8,414 nucleotides of DNA from Bacillota bacterium (GTDB lineage Bacteria; Bacillota; Clostridia; Oscillospirales; Oscillospiraceae): assembly GCA_017861415.1 (NCBI GenBank), contig JAGFXS010000063.1:1-8414 (forward strand), read 5' to 3'. This document shows positions 6,331 to 8,414 of the stretch, one piece after another; position 1 is the first letter of the stretch; every line of letters begins with the position of its first letter. The position numbers were made by a program, and so were the translations under genes. Under the pieces are notes generated by a model that was not told where the DNA came from, did not search any database, and saw only the letters and a program-made list of their open reading frames with translations.

Positions 6331-6480
6331 CTATTTTGGTACCTCACTCAGCGGGATGCCCAGTGCGTCAGCCACCCCTTTGCCGTATGCCGGATCGGCC
6401 TTCATACAGTTTCCTATATGTCTCAGTTTGATCTCCCTGGGGGCATCGCCCATTGCACGCGCGGTGTTTTCGAACAAAAC
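6331..6480 (-). pseudogene. Catalase C-terminal remnant (monofunctional haem catalase, 49 codons)
   Basis: Translated on the minus strand from 6480 to the TAG at 6331, this stretch reads [14 protein letters not shown], then [19 protein letters not shown] and a tail ending GIPLSEVPK. This is the unmistakable C-terminal end of a clade-3-type monofunctional catalase (KatA/KatE-like, normally about 480-500 residues). No start codon or upstream catalase sequence precedes it: homology stops at 6480, where an attC-like hairpin begins, and an in-frame TAA stands at 6503-6501. All haem-binding and catalytic residues are therefore missing, and no functional enzyme can be made from this piece. The original gene probably extended toward higher coordinates before katG and the hairpin were inserted. 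The DNA between 6125 and 6330 holds no gene. Confidence 0.85.
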
Positions 6481-6531
6481 GGCCCGGTTCAGCGGCGGTT
6501 ATACGCCGTCCGCTGTAACCGGTTGTTAGCT
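6474..6531 (-). other. attC-like integron recombination site (59-base element)
   Basis: Read on the minus strand the element follows the attC plan. R'' is AGCTAAC (6531-6525), then a 5-base spacer, then L'' GTTACAGCGG; L' is CCGCTGAAC, then a 6-base spacer, then R' GTTTTGT (6480-6474). The L'' and L' arms pair over their length except for one bulged A directly after GTT, the usual place of the extrahelical base, and a second bulged A precedes an inner CGG/CCG extension closing on a 7-base loop. The total of 58 bp and the 5/6 spacers equal those of the aadA-type attC as I remember it. It starts 46 bases after the katG stop, in the orientation expected of a cassette's own attC. R' keeps G^TT but not the purines of GTTRRRY, as expected for a secondary site. 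The alternative is a strong hairpin terminator of katG. Confidence 0.6.
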
Positions 6532-6577
6532 GACCGTTTTTTCGCAACCCTGTCAGAAGCCCTCGAAGACGTTTATG

Positions 6578-8414
<1,837 letters not shown>

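Noticed and set aside
6474..6531. Reading the hairpin after katG as an ordinary intrinsic terminator
   Set aside because: It is followed by GGGCC and only four T residues, and its bulges and 5- and 6-base spacers match attC layout; a terminator role is kept as an alternative, not the main call.

Overview
The window looks like a chromosomal segment of a Gram-negative, respiring bacterium. Exported proteins are plentiful (Sec and twin-arginine signals) and c-type haem motifs recur. Most of the window is of medium G+C (one sampled 60-base line at 5641-5700 is 47%). Phylum cannot be fixed by reading; Nitrospirota, NC10 or a deltaproteobacterium-like lineage are guesses only. Every gene I support lies on the minus strand, so transcription runs from high to low coordinates.

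Left part (1-2409): three separately spaced genes. They are the 5' end of an unrecognised secreted protein with a very good sigma70 promoter (358-386), an NAD(P)H/FMN oxidoreductase of the iron-sulfur flavoprotein type with a CX2CX2CX7C cluster motif (581-1300), and a classical short-chain dehydrogenase/reductase (1651-2409).

Centre (2707-6124): a probable five-gene operon. In transcription order it encodes a di-haem peroxidase whose haem ligands look MauG-like, a Tat-exported calcineurin-like phosphoesterase with GEHD in place of GNHD, a small mono-haem cytochrome c, an exported superoxide-reductase-like (desulfoferrodoxin-fold) protein lacking one expected iron-binding His, and a 62-residue two-helix membrane protein with two His one haem-spacing apart. 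All act in or facing the periplasm. They read as a periplasmic redox or reactive-oxygen module whose substrate is unknown. Three phased repeats sit upstream of its first gene.

Right part (6331-8414): a scar of catalase genes. A G+C-rich katG (75% in the sampled line 7321-7380), running off the right edge, has lost about 45 codons internally and is frameshifted. Just after its stop is a 58-bp element with the architecture of an integron attC site: 5-nt and 6-nt spacers, matching arms, an extrahelical base in the L'' arm, and a terminal G^TT. Immediately after that G^TT the sequence becomes, in frame, the last 49 codons of a monofunctional catalase. The simplest reading is that a katG-bearing gene cassette was integrated by an integron integrase at a secondary site inside a resident catalase gene, and katG later decayed. 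The upstream half of the catalase should then lie beyond the right edge. This junction is the most unusual item in the window.
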